64,000 nt of DNA from Ephydatia muelleri (GCA_013339895.1 JABACO010000045.1:124001-188000); one strand, 5' to 3'; counted from the first letter of the stretch, positions 23,097 to 33,540 are shown. Notes: generated by a model not told the origin, from the sequence alone. Translations and numbers: made by a program.

Positions 23097-23797
23097 TTCC
23101 AGCAGGTTAGGGGACGATCGTTACTTCTATTAGGCCTCCTACCATCCCCTGTCCTCTCTCTCTCTCCTTCTAGTCGGGCCTCCAACCGTTCCATTCTTTC
23201 CGTTAATTTCTTAACAACGTCGGCCGTGACAGGACTCGTCCCCGCTCCTCCAATCAGCTGGTCGTTCGTCACTCCTCCCACCACATGCGATTTGGAATCC
23301 GCGTAGCACTCGATTTCCAATGTTGCGCTTACAGCAGTATCTAGCGTAGCTGGCCTTCTCTGCCGTACAGCGAAAGCTACTTGAGAGTTGTCGATAAGCG
23401 ACAGGAACACGTTCAGCGCCAGCTGCTCCTTGGCTTTGTCTTCGAGGTCTGGATACCCTTTCTGTGCCATTATTCTCAGTCGGTCCGCCAGATCTGCCCA
23501 CCCTTCTTCTTTCTTCCTCTTAGCCGTCTGCAACTCGGTCTGGTAGCGTTCACGTCTACAAGATGGCTCGAATCTCTCCTGCAACGTCTCTTTGGCGGTC
23601 TTGTAGTCCGCGATGCTTTGCGGCGAAAGTCTCTGGAACGATGCCAGCGCGCGTCCCGTCAAACTGATTTTTAACCACTGCAACTTAGCAGCGGCGTCCC
23701 ACTTGTTGATATCTGCCGCACTCTCAAAATGGAAGATCCATTGATCCCAGGATTCTTCACCCGAGAACTTCCCGGGAGTCACGGTAGGTCTAGCCAT
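23015..23797 (-). CDS. gag: Gag-like protein with CCHC zinc knuckle
   Basis: 260 residues, starting 26 bp after the LTR. The N-terminal part (WDQWIFHFESAADIN, then WLKISLTGRALASFQ) is a typical retrotransposon capsid-like region. The C-terminal CWNCGGPGHVARYC is a nucleic-acid-binding knuckle. It overlaps the pol frame, which is in the -1 register, so Gag is the unshifted product and Gag-Pol the minor one. The last residues follow the slippery heptamer. Confidence 0.93.
   Translation of the reverse strand: MARPTVTPGKFSGEESWDQWIFHFESAADINKWDAAAKLQWLKISLTGRALASFQRLSPQSIADYKTAKETLQERFEPSCRRERYQTELQTAKRKKEEGWADLADRLRIMAQKGYPDLEDKAKEQLALNVFLSLIDNSQVAFAVRQRRPATLDTAVSATLEIECYADSKSHVVGGVTNDQLIGGAGTSPVTADVVKKLTERMERLEARLEGERERTGDGRRPNRSNDRPLTCWNCGGPGHVARYCRAQRKRQGNDSPSMA
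23036..23042 (-). promoter_or_regulatory. -1 ribosomal frameshift heptamer G_GGA_AAC
   Basis: The minus strand reads GGGAAAC with gag codons CAG-GGA-AAC, exactly the X_XXY_YYZ register for -1 slippage. After the slip the frame continues as GKRQSFDG of pol. The same heptamer is used by several retroviruses. A downstream structure was not modelled. Confidence 0.85.
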
Positions 23798-23804
23798 ATC
23801 CTCG

Positions 23805-23822
23805 ATCCTGCCGACTACGCCA
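23805..23822 (-). promoter_or_regulatory. Primer binding site, tRNA-Ser type
   Basis: One base inside the 5' LTR the minus strand reads TGGCGTAGTCGGCAGGAT, 18 nt complementary to the 3' end of metazoan tRNA-Ser as I remember it, including CCA. The match length and position fit a functional site. Confidence 0.8.
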
Positions 23823-23823
23823 A

Positions 23824-23971
23824 TGTAGTGAGTGTAATCAAACGATATCTATCTCCGTAGTACATGGACAGAATGTGTATATATACTAACCCTAACAGAA
23901 TGTTCTAGAAGGGGTTAGAGTACAAGCACATGACTATTTAACACTTCAGGCGTTCGTGCGTCATCGTTACA
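23824..23971 (-). repeat. 5' LTR of Ty3/gypsy element
   Basis: 148 bp, identical by eye to the 3' LTR. It supplies the promoter for the minus-strand transcript. Followed by ACTG, the target duplication. Confidence 0.95.
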
Positions 23972-23984
23972 ACTGCATGCCGTG

Positions 23985-24930
23985 ACCTTTTGCTGAGCTG
24001 GTTACGTGTGTAGGGCTGATAAACACAAGTACGGTTGAATTGCACTGGTGAGAGATCAGAGGCATTAAAAAATTCGTTGGTTTAACAGTTTAATTAAATG
24101 AGAAACAATAACATAAATTATAGTTAAAATTAAATATTTTAATAAGGTCATTTTTCAAATCATTCACGTGATCGCGCGACCTCGAAGGTAAACTGCTTAA
24201 ACGTTGGAGCCAAAGATTAGGTAAACTATTATTGTTTTAACTGGGACCGGTGGGGAAAATGTTGTGAAGTGTATTGTCCTAGCTAGTGTTTCTCACAGTG
24301 CAGTAGAGGCGAGTGCATTTCAGTTGCGTTGTAAGGGTTAAACACATACTGTTCATGGCTTGTTTCGTTGTCATTCTTAGGCGGTGCATTTGGATCATGG
24401 ACGTGATTTTCTAATGCATTTGAACATTACACTGTACTACATGTGTACGCACGTTTACACCCAACGCTCTCCGGGTGACGAGGGAAGAGAGAGCGACACT
24501 AGATGCATCGCGCTACGGTTCCCTCTTACATGTACCATAGATATGCATGTACCAGCGTGACGCGACATACCATTCATACATACCTGCGTGGTTGTGGACA
24601 CTGTATACGCGTAAGATCAATCGAGCGACGCTATCACACTTTGAGCTGTAGACGTAGCGGAGAAATTACGGTATAATCTCTGGATGTAGTAGGCGATGGA
24701 TACACATAGTGTATTAGCTGCAGGTCTACTCATGCTCCTTTGCCTGTCTCCATACCCCCAATTCAAGGTTAATAATACATCAGACAACAACACATGTGCA
24801 CAATGTATTCATACAATGTGCTCTCCTCACTGCAAACGTAATCATCGGGCACATCAAATATGCCTATAGACTTTTTGCAGAAAACAGTGTTTACTGGGGA
24901 CAAATTGTGCGTTAATTCGAAGATTATGAT
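23985..24930 (+). repeat. Interspersed repeat R1, near full copy
   Basis: Aligns almost end to end with 59,335-60,293 and partially with four other places. It is also the right part of copy A1 and the left part of TRIM-NHL locus 2, so it sits at the junction of two duplications. At its right end ('tcgaagattatgatgta') it preserves the uninterrupted sequence in which the 60-kb Ngaro element later inserted in copy A2. Confidence 0.85.
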
Positions 24931-25560
24931 GTACACAACCAATTATTTTCAACCTGTTCCAGGCTTGTTAACAACCTGTTCCGACCCTAATATATCAGGG
25001 TCGTTTTGACCAGGGGTGGCAATACCCTGGACCAGGGAAGAATTTATCGGGCCTGAAACCAACCTGAATCGCCCCTGTAGCAGGACTGGTAAGGCCATTC
25101 AAACGTGCTATAGAGTAAAATTTATTGCTAGTTATTTATTGTTTTCATTTGTTAACAAAAGCTTCATTGAAAAACAACATTACAAATACATGTATGTCCG
25201 TACATCACTCATGTTCGGGAACACAACACCAGGTTTGATGATACGATGATTGCCATATTTGCCACTGTAAAAGTAGGAATGAAGTTATAGACGACACTTT
25301 TACATGCTTTACTTACGTGTGGAAGACGCCTGTTTCTGGCTTTTTAACCTGGATCACTCTGTTTTAACGTTCACTGCAAGATAGCTATATAGTGAAGGGA
25401 TAGATATATATCCTTACCGTCTATATTAAGTCCATTTCAATCCCTACAAAAAAAAAAGAACAGTAGTTCACATACGTAACTTACGACTCCAGATGGTCTT
25501 GGTCTTGGTAACAAGTGAACAAGACATGTATGTACGTACACTGTATGTAACTTACGCTTG
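24931..25560. other. Unique DNA inside the duplicated locus
   Basis: Not found in locus 1. AT-rich, with an A-run near 25,447. No supported gene. Confidence 0.4.
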
Positions 25561-25569
25561 AAGTGATCT

Positions 25570-25945
25570 TGGTAGATGTTAACTACGTGCCATATGTGAA
25601 AGCAGAAAGGGGAAAGGAAACTATGGCATTGAACAATTCTGATGAGATGCAATCACTAGTCCTGGAAGTGCTGGGACAGGCAGTCGGGACATTATCTTTG
25701 ATTGGGGAGACTACTGAAAGCCCTGAAGACACATGAATCACCAGCGCTTGCCACGGAGAAGACACCACCAGACTTAGACCACCACCCTTGCTGCATTCCG
25801 CGCATTTACAAACGGCGGCAAGGCGAAATTTGCTTTCCATAGCGCACCTAGATTTGGAAGAGCGTGTACAGCGCAAATATAGCTTGTTAGTGGTCAAAAT
25901 ACGCCTAAGCCACACTACCACTCTCGCTCTTTCTTACTTGCACGC
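25570..25945. pseudogene. Coding-like fragment, second copy
   Basis: Counterpart of 2,758-3,110. Here the plus frame KAERGKETMALNNSDE continues through LVLEVLGQAVG without the stop found in copy 1 before ending at ESPEDT. The minus frame is also open. Identity of the parent gene is unknown. Confidence 0.35.
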
Positions 25946-26149
25946 ATAGCCCGTGGGCATACTATTGCATTGAATGGCGCATGTGATGAGTTTCCAATTT
26001 ATTGTAATTCTGTGTAATGATGGAGACTGCAGAATGTATTCACTGGAGTGTAAGCAATCAACTAAACTACGTAATGGAATAGATGAGCGTTTTTGTTCTT
26101 GTGCTTTCGCATCACAATTACACTTCCACTCCATTGACTCCATCTCAAG

Positions 26150-26710
26150 GAGTCAGACTTTCTTCCAATCTCGCTTTCCGCCAGTATTGTTAGCTGGCAC
26201 ATAATTCGATCCTATGTGGCTTTTCAGCTGGTCATAAATGTAAGCCACAAGTACTGGCTTGGTGGAGGACAGGTGAAGGGGCAGGTGGAACACTAGCCTG
26301 CAGATGGTGTTGTGGCCTCTTTGCCTCAATTGCCATACTCCCCCACAGCCAATGGCATGCAGGACCAACCCAACTCCTGGCATTTGGGTCCATTGGAGTG
26401 GAGCTTGTGGTCCTCATCTGCATAGGCTTCCCTATCCTGTTGACACGACTTACCCTCTGTCCCTTCCAGCAACGAGAATGTCAGCAGGTGTGGTGTGGTC
26501 TCTTGTTATGCCATGACCCTTCTCCACACTAACTGTTCATCATGTTGGCATGACAACAGAGGTCAACGACCACATCCCACATGCAGTTAGGGTACATGGC
26601 CACATCTCTCTCATGCCTGCAGGTCATGGCATGGTGACCAAGAGGATCAAGAGCAGTATCTGGACACAATTAGCAACAACCACATCCCATAAGTCATCTG
26701 CTGGTAGTGG
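26150..26710 (-). mobile_element. Degenerate restriction-like endonuclease fragment, second copy
   Basis: Paralogue of 4,440-5,040, with a further internal deletion that removes most of the PD...D core. Only the downstream GVGLVLHAIGCG and CGLHL portions remain readable on the minus strand. Confidence 0.45.
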
Positions 26711-27611
26711 AATGTATAAGCCATCAAATTAAGAAGGATATTTCAAATCAAGAAGTTATGTTTGTTGGCATAGCATGCTTGTCAATAATTGTGATTGAAA
26801 TTTCTGAAGACGGGTTTCAATCAATACGGACTTGGTGTCGATAGTCAATATATGCATTGAAAAATTTGTAAAATTGCATCGATGGAATATTTTCTATTTT
26901 TAAATTTGTACACAGTATGTATTGTGTTTTTCAGAAACTGTAAACAATCAAAATAACCCTCAAAATCTGCTTCCAAACTACCTTCCTAATCACTATTGTT
27001 AACCTACATGAACATGTGTGGGCAAAGTGTTAGCTTTTTGTACTTGATGTTTTTATTTATTTGTTTTGTTTCTTTCACTTAGGTATGGCTAGAAACTTGT
27101 ACTCTTAATCAGTATCTGTTTGATATTAAAATTCAATTACCTTAACCACTGGTTTAACAAATTCAGCAAATTGATTATGTTTTGAAATAACCTATTAGAC
27201 CTCGTTATGTACACGACCAGATTTAGGTAACCACTAACAGAATTGTCTAAGACGTAGACTGTAACTCTTCGGCTGCTATTTTGTTTCTATGATTGAGGAC
27301 CACACTCCAGTGTTCTTTTATGTTCCATCTTGCATAACTAGCTATGAATTAACCAGGTGTCTGGATTCTTATACTGCAATACTAACCCTGTGTTGTGCTG
27401 TTTGCAACATACCCATTTTAAAGTTGATTTGAATGGGCTAAAAATTCAAGTGCTGTGTAAGGACTGCATAGACTACTGAATTTAGCTATAGTATATCAAA
27501 ATACATGTACATGTACAGTCGTTTAATTGATTTTGAATTGCCTAGGTCCATAAATTCAAGTGCTTTTGTATAGATCGCACTATTTAACCCTTTACTACCA
27601 ACAGTGTGGTT
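26711..27611. other. 5' flank of TRIM-NHL gene 2
   Basis: Similar to 5,041-6,027, with small indels and one extra AT-rich segment near 27,490-27,590. No TATA box identified. Confidence 0.5.
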
Positions 27612-29797
27612 ATGGAGAAACCCTTTTCACACATTACCTGTGGTGTCTGCTCCAAGCCCTACAATGATCCAAGAATTCTGTCATGTTTGCACTCCTTCTG
27701 TCTACAATGTCTCCATCATGAGATACAGAAAAGTGGTTCCCAACAAATGTTCCAATGTCCCATCTGTGTACAAAACACCAGCATCCCAGTGGGAGGGGCC
27801 AGTGTTCTCCCTCAGAACCACCATCTTGGATTTGAAGTAGAGGTAGCAGGGTACATGTCCAAGATGACCAGTAACAGTGATGTAGCATGTGACCAATGTG
27901 CTGAAGGAAGCAGTGATCCTGCAGTGGTGTTCTGTTGTGCTTGCCATCACTTCCTGTGTACCTTCTGCCTTGAACACCACAAGTGCAATCGAATGTGGTC
28001 CAAACACAAAATTGTTGGACTAGACCAGGAGGGAGCCAGACAACTGCACACCACCATGAAGCCAAGAGATCATTACTGCTCTCAGCCTAACCATGAGGAC
28101 AATAAATTGAATTTTTATTGTGAGACTTGTAGCTTGCTGGTATGCCTTCACTGCACTACAGTTACCCACAAAAGCCACTCTGTGAAGGAAATATCCACAC
28201 TAGCAAAGACCCAGCAAATAGAAATCTCAGGAGCACTTGAAGATGCAAACGAGGTAGTGACAAAGCTGACTGGAGCCATTGATGAAAATAAAAGGATGAT
28301 AGAACAAGTGGAGATATCCTCAAGAAATGCTTTCTTGGCCATCAACCAAGCCTTTGAAATACTCCAACAAACATTGGAAGAAAGGAAAAAGACACTATTG
28401 TCAGAGTTGGAGGCCATTTCACACTGTTCAAGACAACAGCTCTGACCCTCCAAAAGGAACAGTTTGAGAAGATGGTTGGAGACATTGGTCACTACACTGA
28501 TATGGCCTCCCAGATCCTGCAGACCCACACTGACCATGAGATTGTAGCATTGGGAGGACTCATACCCACTGAACTGCAGGCCACCCTCAAGAGGGTCCAG
28601 ACCATTTCCCTCACTCCAAACCAACACAGCAACATATCTGTGTCTGTGAAAACAGATGATCTTGTCAGGCAGCTATCCAAATTAGGTGAAATTATTGTAT
28701 TCTTCCCTTCTCCATCTTCATGCACATGGATGTCCACATCAGTAGCCAAGGTGGGGACCAGGTACCATGTTAAGGTACAAAGCAAGACCTCAAAGGGGGA
28801 GGAGTACCCACATGGTGGTGTAGAGGTGAAGGGTGAGATGAGGTCCAAGACCCATAATGGAGCAGTTGTGTATGGAGAGGTGGAGGACCACAGGGATGGT
28901 ACCTACACCATCACCCTCACCCCTCAAACTGCTGGTCCTCACCAGCTCCTCATCACAATGGATGGTCAGCATGTACAGAATAGTCCTAATGACCTTGATG
29001 TGAGGACTAAACGTGACTACCATACCTTATGTAATGCCCAACAAGTGATCCAGTGTAATAGGCCATATTGTGTAGCCATCCATGACAATGGAGACATCTA
29101 TGTAGGGAGTGGTGATAGCTGCATTTATGTGTTTGATCAAACAGGTCATACCATAGGTAGTAGTGGAAGTGGTGATGTTCAGTTCTCTTATCCACATGGT
29201 GTATCCATCAAGGGAGATGTGTTGTATGTTGCTGATACTGGCAACCATCGTATACAGAAGCTGACATCAAGTGGAAAGTTCCTTCATAAGTTTGGTCAGT
29301 ATGGATCAGGTCAGGGACAGTTCAATAGGCCACTGGCTGTCATCATAGACTCCAACAACAAACTGATTGTCTCTGACCATTATAATCATAGGATACAAAT
29401 ATTCAATGAAAATGGTGGTTGGTTATTAACCATAGATGGTAATGGTACAGGCAATCATAGTTTTCAGTATCCATGGGGTCTTGCGTTGGACCCTCAGGGA
29501 AACATTCATGTTGCAGCCCATGGTTCAAACACTATCAAAGTGTTTACCAAAGAAGGTGTGTATGTCAGAATGTATGGTGATCCTAATGGTCCCATCGGAC
29601 TAGCCATTGATGGTGAAGGTTACAGCCTTGTCAGTGAGTGTTGGGGCGATTGTCTCTCCATCTATGATCCTGAGGGAAACAAGATCCACACAGTGGGGAA
29701 TCAGGAGAATCCCTGGGGTACTGCACTAGATCCCAGAGATGGCAGTGTGTTCATTGCTAACAATGGTGCTAACACTGTATTGAAGTATTGTGTTTGA
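27612..29797 (+). pseudogene. TRIM-NHL paralogue with a 2-bp frameshift
   Basis: Starts at ATG 27,612 with the same RING, two B-boxes and start of the coiled coil as gene 1. At 28,420-28,424 a dinucleotide is duplicated (ttcacactg here, ttcactg in gene 1), so the first frame ends at 28,445 after 277 residues. The filamin and NHL region continues open from 28,472 to the stop at 29,797 in another frame. Except for the frameshift and a three-residue loss in the first NHL blade, the domains look intact and many changes are conservative. It is either a recent pseudogene, a truncated RING/B-box protein, or an assembly indel. Confidence 0.85.
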
Positions 29798-30341
29798 AAA
29801 GTGAATGTGATGTAATGTGCATTACTGTGAACATGTAGAGCATTTTCAAGACATGTGATGTAAATATGTGAACATGATTGATATTAAAGTTTGTATGGTC
29901 AACCGTATTGAGTAATTTGCAGCTGTCATGTTGCCTGTCGGTTACAGTATTAATTGAGTTTATATATGGGATCATTTCAGCAAAAAGGGAAAGTAGCGCA
30001 CACATTATAACATTTCTACTATGCAATAGAAATGTAACGCCTGCTTTGAAATGTATGGCTGCTTAAAATAAGAAGACTTACAACTCCATGACAGATTCCC
30101 AGATTCCAGAAGCAATGTGTAGAGTACATTTCAGACTTCTAGAATGTAAAAAAAACAACAAATTAGATATCTTGAAAAAACATGCGTTAGGTCCCTTCTC
30201 GGAGAAACAATGCCATGTAATGTTACTCCAATGGTGGCAGTGATGCCTGAACCAAATTGCATGGGTGTGGCTTTTTCGGTTGTAAGTCATTGTTATTCAT
30301 TTGTATTTGTGTGGTTTCCTAAAGGGGTGGGTGGGGTCATG
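29798..30341. repeat. 3' flank plus a repeat inverted at 38.4 kb
   Basis: 29,798-29,920 matches the 3' flank of TRIM-NHL gene 1. From 29,980 to 30,205 the reverse complement resembles 38,415-38,600, including 'aagggacctaa' and 'tctgaaatgt.ctctacacat'. So one member of an interspersed family lies at each place in opposite orientation. It contains a short hairpin around 30,012-30,034 (acatttcta/tagaaatgt). Confidence 0.55.
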
Positions 30342-31640
30342 GTGGAATGTGAGGATGACACCTTGGCCTCCTACTCAGAAGACGAAAAAGAAATGGAGAA
30401 GGCTGAGAGAGCAATGGAATGGAAGATGGCCAAGAAGCGCAAGCTGCACGATATCAGGGTGAGAGAGGAGGCGGCCACCAGATAGGACACAGCTCCCAAC
30501 CTACACAGCAACTAAGCTCCCCCAACCCTCAAGATGGTGGGTGGCATGGGGTTCCCAGGCCCATGGGGTCATGTTTTCACTGTGGTGAGCTGGACCACTT
30601 CGGTGTGTGAAGGTGTGGGCCAGTGTGCAGTATCCTTATACAGCGTTGACTAGAAGTAGCTGTAAAACAATCAAGCCCGATGTGGCATGTCTTAGGTAGA
30701 ATAATATCCATGGGTAGAGCAGTGGGTGTGGCATGTCTTAGGTAGAATAATATCCATGGGTATAGCAGTGGGTGTGGCATGTCTTAGGTAGAATAATATC
30801 CATGGGTATAGCAGTGGGTGTGGCATGTCTTCGGTAGAATGGGTATAGCAGTGGGTGTGGCATGTCTTAGGTAGAATAATATCCATGGGTATAGCAGTGG
30901 GTGTGGCATGTCTTAGGTAGAATAATATCCATGGGTATAGCAGTGGGTGTGGCATGTCTTAGGTAGAATAATATCCATGGGTATAGCAGTGGGTGTGGCA
31001 TGTCTTAGGTAGAATAATATCCAGTGGGGAGGGTGCTGGAATCTCTACAGAAGCAGTAGAATCATGGATTCACTGTAGACTGGCATGGGGAGAGCAACTG
31101 GTGGGGTCCACCTCCCATACCAAGGGTTATTAGGCATGCTGAGAAATGTGGAGCCCATGGGACACTGTTGTTGGGAATCTGTCCTATGATGTGGCCAGCT
31201 GGGCACCATTTAAAGTGAACACATGGGCATGGCCACTGTAAGAGAGGTTGGTCAGACCTTTCAGAGCAGACCCACACTTGTTTAGCTGGAGGTTCCCCAA
31301 TACGACAGTGCTTTGCAATGAGAATATACTTTGGTGTTGGATTGCAGTGTGTATCCTACACTGTACCAGCAACAGTGTTTAGGAGCTGAGCAGAGAGCAC
31401 CACCAAGAAATACCTTGGGGCCTACCAACGCAGGAGAACCTGGGCCAATGCAAGACAAGGAGTGCCAAGCTTCCCAGTGCAAAGAGCTTCATCTGGTGCT
31501 GTACGCGTAGCACCTGAGTGAGTCCACTGAGTCCAAGCTAGGACGGTATCTCATGGTAGCATGGGTTGGAGGGGCTCCAGCTGTTAAATGGGTCCCGCAT
31601 AATGAGGGGGTTTAAGGAGCATTTAGGCATAACCTAACGT
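30342..31640 (+). mobile_element. Relict tyrosine-recombinase retroelement (gag, RNase H, YR pieces)
   Basis: Three fossil segments lie in the order expected of a Ngaro/DIRS element. (1) Gag-like: ECEDDTLASYSEDEKEMEKA and, in another frame, the zinc knuckle CFHCGELDHFGV at 30,572. (2) The end of RT-RNase H at 31,070-31,200: FTVDWHGESNWWGPPP, RVIRHAEKCGAHGTLL, cf. FTVHWGGGENNWWCPPP in the 62.5-kb element. (3) The YR N-terminus at 31,390-31,480: AESTTKKYLGAYQRR, WANARQGVPSFP, cf. DSTTKKYLSAFRRW. Reverse transcriptase is gone and a 46-bp tandem array lies between (1) and (2). Inactive. Confidence 0.65.
30680..31022. repeat. 46-bp tandem repeat (about 7.5 units)
   Basis: Units contain 'gtggcatgtcttaggtagaa' followed by 'taatatccatgggtatagca'. 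One unit is shortened near 30,835. Nearly identical, so recently amplified inside the retroelement relict. Confidence 0.92.
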
Positions 31641-31774
31641 TTGGTGGGAACCTGTGACTGTGGTATGTTGACGGCATTGTGGAGGCAGTGGGGTAATCCA
31701 TCCCTGTCATAATGGGTATTGTATTGCATTTTTTGACAACTGAACATGTGAGATCAAAATATATGTATTCAAGT

Positions 31775-31990
31775 GTGTCCCTCCCTCCCTCCCTCCCTCC
31801 CTCCCTCCCTCCCTCCCTCCCTTCCTCCCTCCCTCCCTCCCTCCCTTCCTCCCTCCCTCCCTCCCTCCCTCCCTTCCTCCCTCCCTCCCTCCCTCCCTCT
31901 CTCCACCCACAGTCCCCTCCCTCCATCCCTCCCTCTCTCCACCCACAGTCCCACAGTCCTCTCCCTCCCTCCCTCCCTCCCTCCTTTCTC
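31775..31990. repeat. (CCCT)n pyrimidine tract
   Basis: Strong purine/pyrimidine asymmetry over 200 bp, with a few CTTCC and CCACAGTC interruptions. Frames over it are low-complexity artefacts. Confidence 0.93.
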
Positions 31991-32021
31991 CACCCACGGT
32001 CCTCTCCCTTCCCCTCCCAGA

Positions 32022-32168
32022 AAAATTACTCCACCATTGTGCGCACCAAAGACCTTGACTCCTCCCTGATGGTCGTTTCGGATTCCTCATAAGCCGTCAC
32101 CCTCCTGCCTGTCCATTGCTCTATATCCTCGCATTGTATTATTTATCTTCTCTTTCTCTTTGACTTCC
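32022..32168 (+). pseudogene. Duplicated CCDC47 exon fragment fused to intron sequence
   Basis: 32,022-32,125 repeats the acceptor and first part of the CCDC47 exon at 34,886 ([20 protein letters not shown]). Here a TAA follows DSS where the exon has GAG. 32,126-32,168 then matches intron sequence 35,146-35,190 ('cattgctctatatcctcgca'). So a copy of exon plus intron, with about 165 bp deleted inside, landed 2.9 kb upstream of its source. Not usable as an exon without premature termination. Confidence 0.8.
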
Positions 32169-32206
32169 TACTACCAATCCGTCTCCCTCCCTTATCTTCC
32201 TTCTCA

Positions 32207-32805
32207 CGTTCCTCCTTCCCACTCCTTCCTCCTTCCCACTCCTTCCTCCTTCCCACTCCTTCCTCCTTCCCACTCCTTCCTCCTCCTTCCACTCCTTCCT
32301 CCTTCCCACTCCTTCCTCCTTCCCACTCCTTCCTCCTTCCCACTCCTTCCTCCTTCCCACTCCTTCCTCCTTCCCACTCCTTCCTCCTTCCCACTCCTTC
32401 CTCCTTCCCACTCCTTCCTCCTTCCCACTCCTTCCTCCTTCCCTTCCTCCTTCCCACTCCTTCCTCCTTCCCACTCCTTCCTCCTTCCCACTCCTCCTCC
32501 TTCCCACTCCTTCCTCCTTCCCACGCCTTCCTCCTTCTGCCCACTCCTTCCTCTTCCCACTCCTTCCTCCTTCCACTCCTTCCTCCTTCCCACTCCTCCT
32601 CCTTCCCCTCCTTCCTCCTTCCCACTCCTTCCTCCTTCCCACTCCTTCCTCCTTCCCACTCCTGCCTCCTTCCCCTCCTTCCTCCTTCCCCTCCTTCCTC
32701 CTCCCACTCCTTCCTCCTTCCCACTCCTTCCTCCTTCCCACTCTTCCTCCTTCCCACTCCTTCCTCCTGCCCACTCCTTCCTCCTTCCCACTCCTTCCTC
32801 CTGGT
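32207..32805. repeat. 17-bp pyrimidine minisatellite (about 35 units)
   Basis: Unit CCCACTCCTTCCTCCTT, with frequent one- to four-base indels. The purine-rich strand spells an [12 protein letters not shown] repeat; 17 is not a multiple of three, so frames stay open only because the tract lacks stops. Potential triplex or non-B DNA. Confidence 0.93.
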
Positions 32806-33252
32806 GTCTAAATAAAAATCCCCCACATTTCCACTCTACAATGGATGGCCAATGTATTTTGCGCTGCGGTAAATAACATAGGGGGGAGAGGATGTGCGGG
32901 AGAAGAAGGTAATGGAGGAATGTGGAGAAGGAAAGCACTTGACAAGTGGGAAGGATGAGAGGGAGGATGTGTAGAGGAGGTTTGTAGGAGGTGATGGGAG
33001 TGTGGGATGGTGGAGAGAGGGATGGTGGGTGGAAAGGAGTGGGAGATGGTGGATGGAGAGGAGGGTGGGATGAAAGTAATGGCAGGATGTGGGAGGAGGG
33101 GTGTGGTGGGTTGTCTATTTGAGATAAAAAAAGATACAGGAATAAAGAGCTTGATGAACATGAAGAGTTTGTGGCCACAGGTTGTGTGTGGTGGAGCTGA
33201 TACATATCACACAACGTACCAACATAGGAAAAGTTCTTCTGAAGCACCTCTG

Positions 33253-33343
33253 TTGTGTGTGTGTGTGTGTGTGCACCTCTTTTCAACCTCAACACAGGTT
33301 GCAAAGAGGTGCACACACATACACACACACACACACACACAAA
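33253..33343. repeat. Imperfect inverted repeat bounded by TG/CA arms
   Basis: The left arm runs through a TG tract into 'gtgcacctcttttcaacct'. After six bases, 'aggttgcaaagaggtgcac' leads into a CA tract. Stem about 40 bp with very few mismatches. Capable of a strong hairpin in CCDC47 intron or upstream DNA. Confidence 0.8.
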
Positions 33344-33540
33344 TGATCTAGTGAAAGCATAGGGCAGGTGTTTAGCGACATAGTATTGCAAGTGAACGGG
33401 GATAGGCGTGGCATAAGATCAAATGACAAAGATGCAGTATTGTGCAGTAAGAAAGCATGACTAACAGGTTGATGATAACAGAGCAGAAACAAGAAAAAGG
33501 ACACATACACATAAACACACTCACACACATACGTTGATAG

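Larger units (their letters stand above)
18966..23971 (-). mobile_element. Complete Ty3/gypsy LTR retrotransposon, mag-like
   Basis: 5,006 bp, minus orientation: LTR, tRNA-Ser-type primer site, gag, pol in the -1 frame, polypurine tract, LTR. LTRs are identical and both long frames are open, so the insertion is recent and possibly active. The empty site is preserved at about 59,310 in copy A2 ('gactgcatgcagtgacc'). The mag-clade label rests on the tRNA-Ser primer and compact organisation, and is an inference. Confidence 0.93.
9780..24930 (+). repeat. Segmental duplication A, copy A1 (interrupted)
   Basis: Blocks 9,780-12,590, 15,890-17,160, 17,826-18,965 and 23,972-24,930 align in the same order and orientation with 54,036-56,740, 56,745-58,015, 58,016-59,310 and 59,311-60,293. 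Copy A1 has three extra blocks: 12,590-15,890, 17,161-17,825 and the Ty3/gypsy element. Similarity covers non-coding DNA, microsatellites and a FEM1-like exon alike, so this is a genomic duplication and not shared gene content. Confidence 0.88.

Noticed and set aside
30680-31022. Regular 46-bp repeats considered as a CRISPR-like array; likewise the 30-, 33-, 34- and 42-bp arrays
   Set aside because: Units are directly abutting without unique spacers, and the genome context is eukaryotic.
32139-33391. Arg/Lys/Glu/Gly-rich frames of 211-395 codons on the minus strand
   Set aside because: Translation of the 17-bp pyrimidine minisatellite; no start context or conserved domain.
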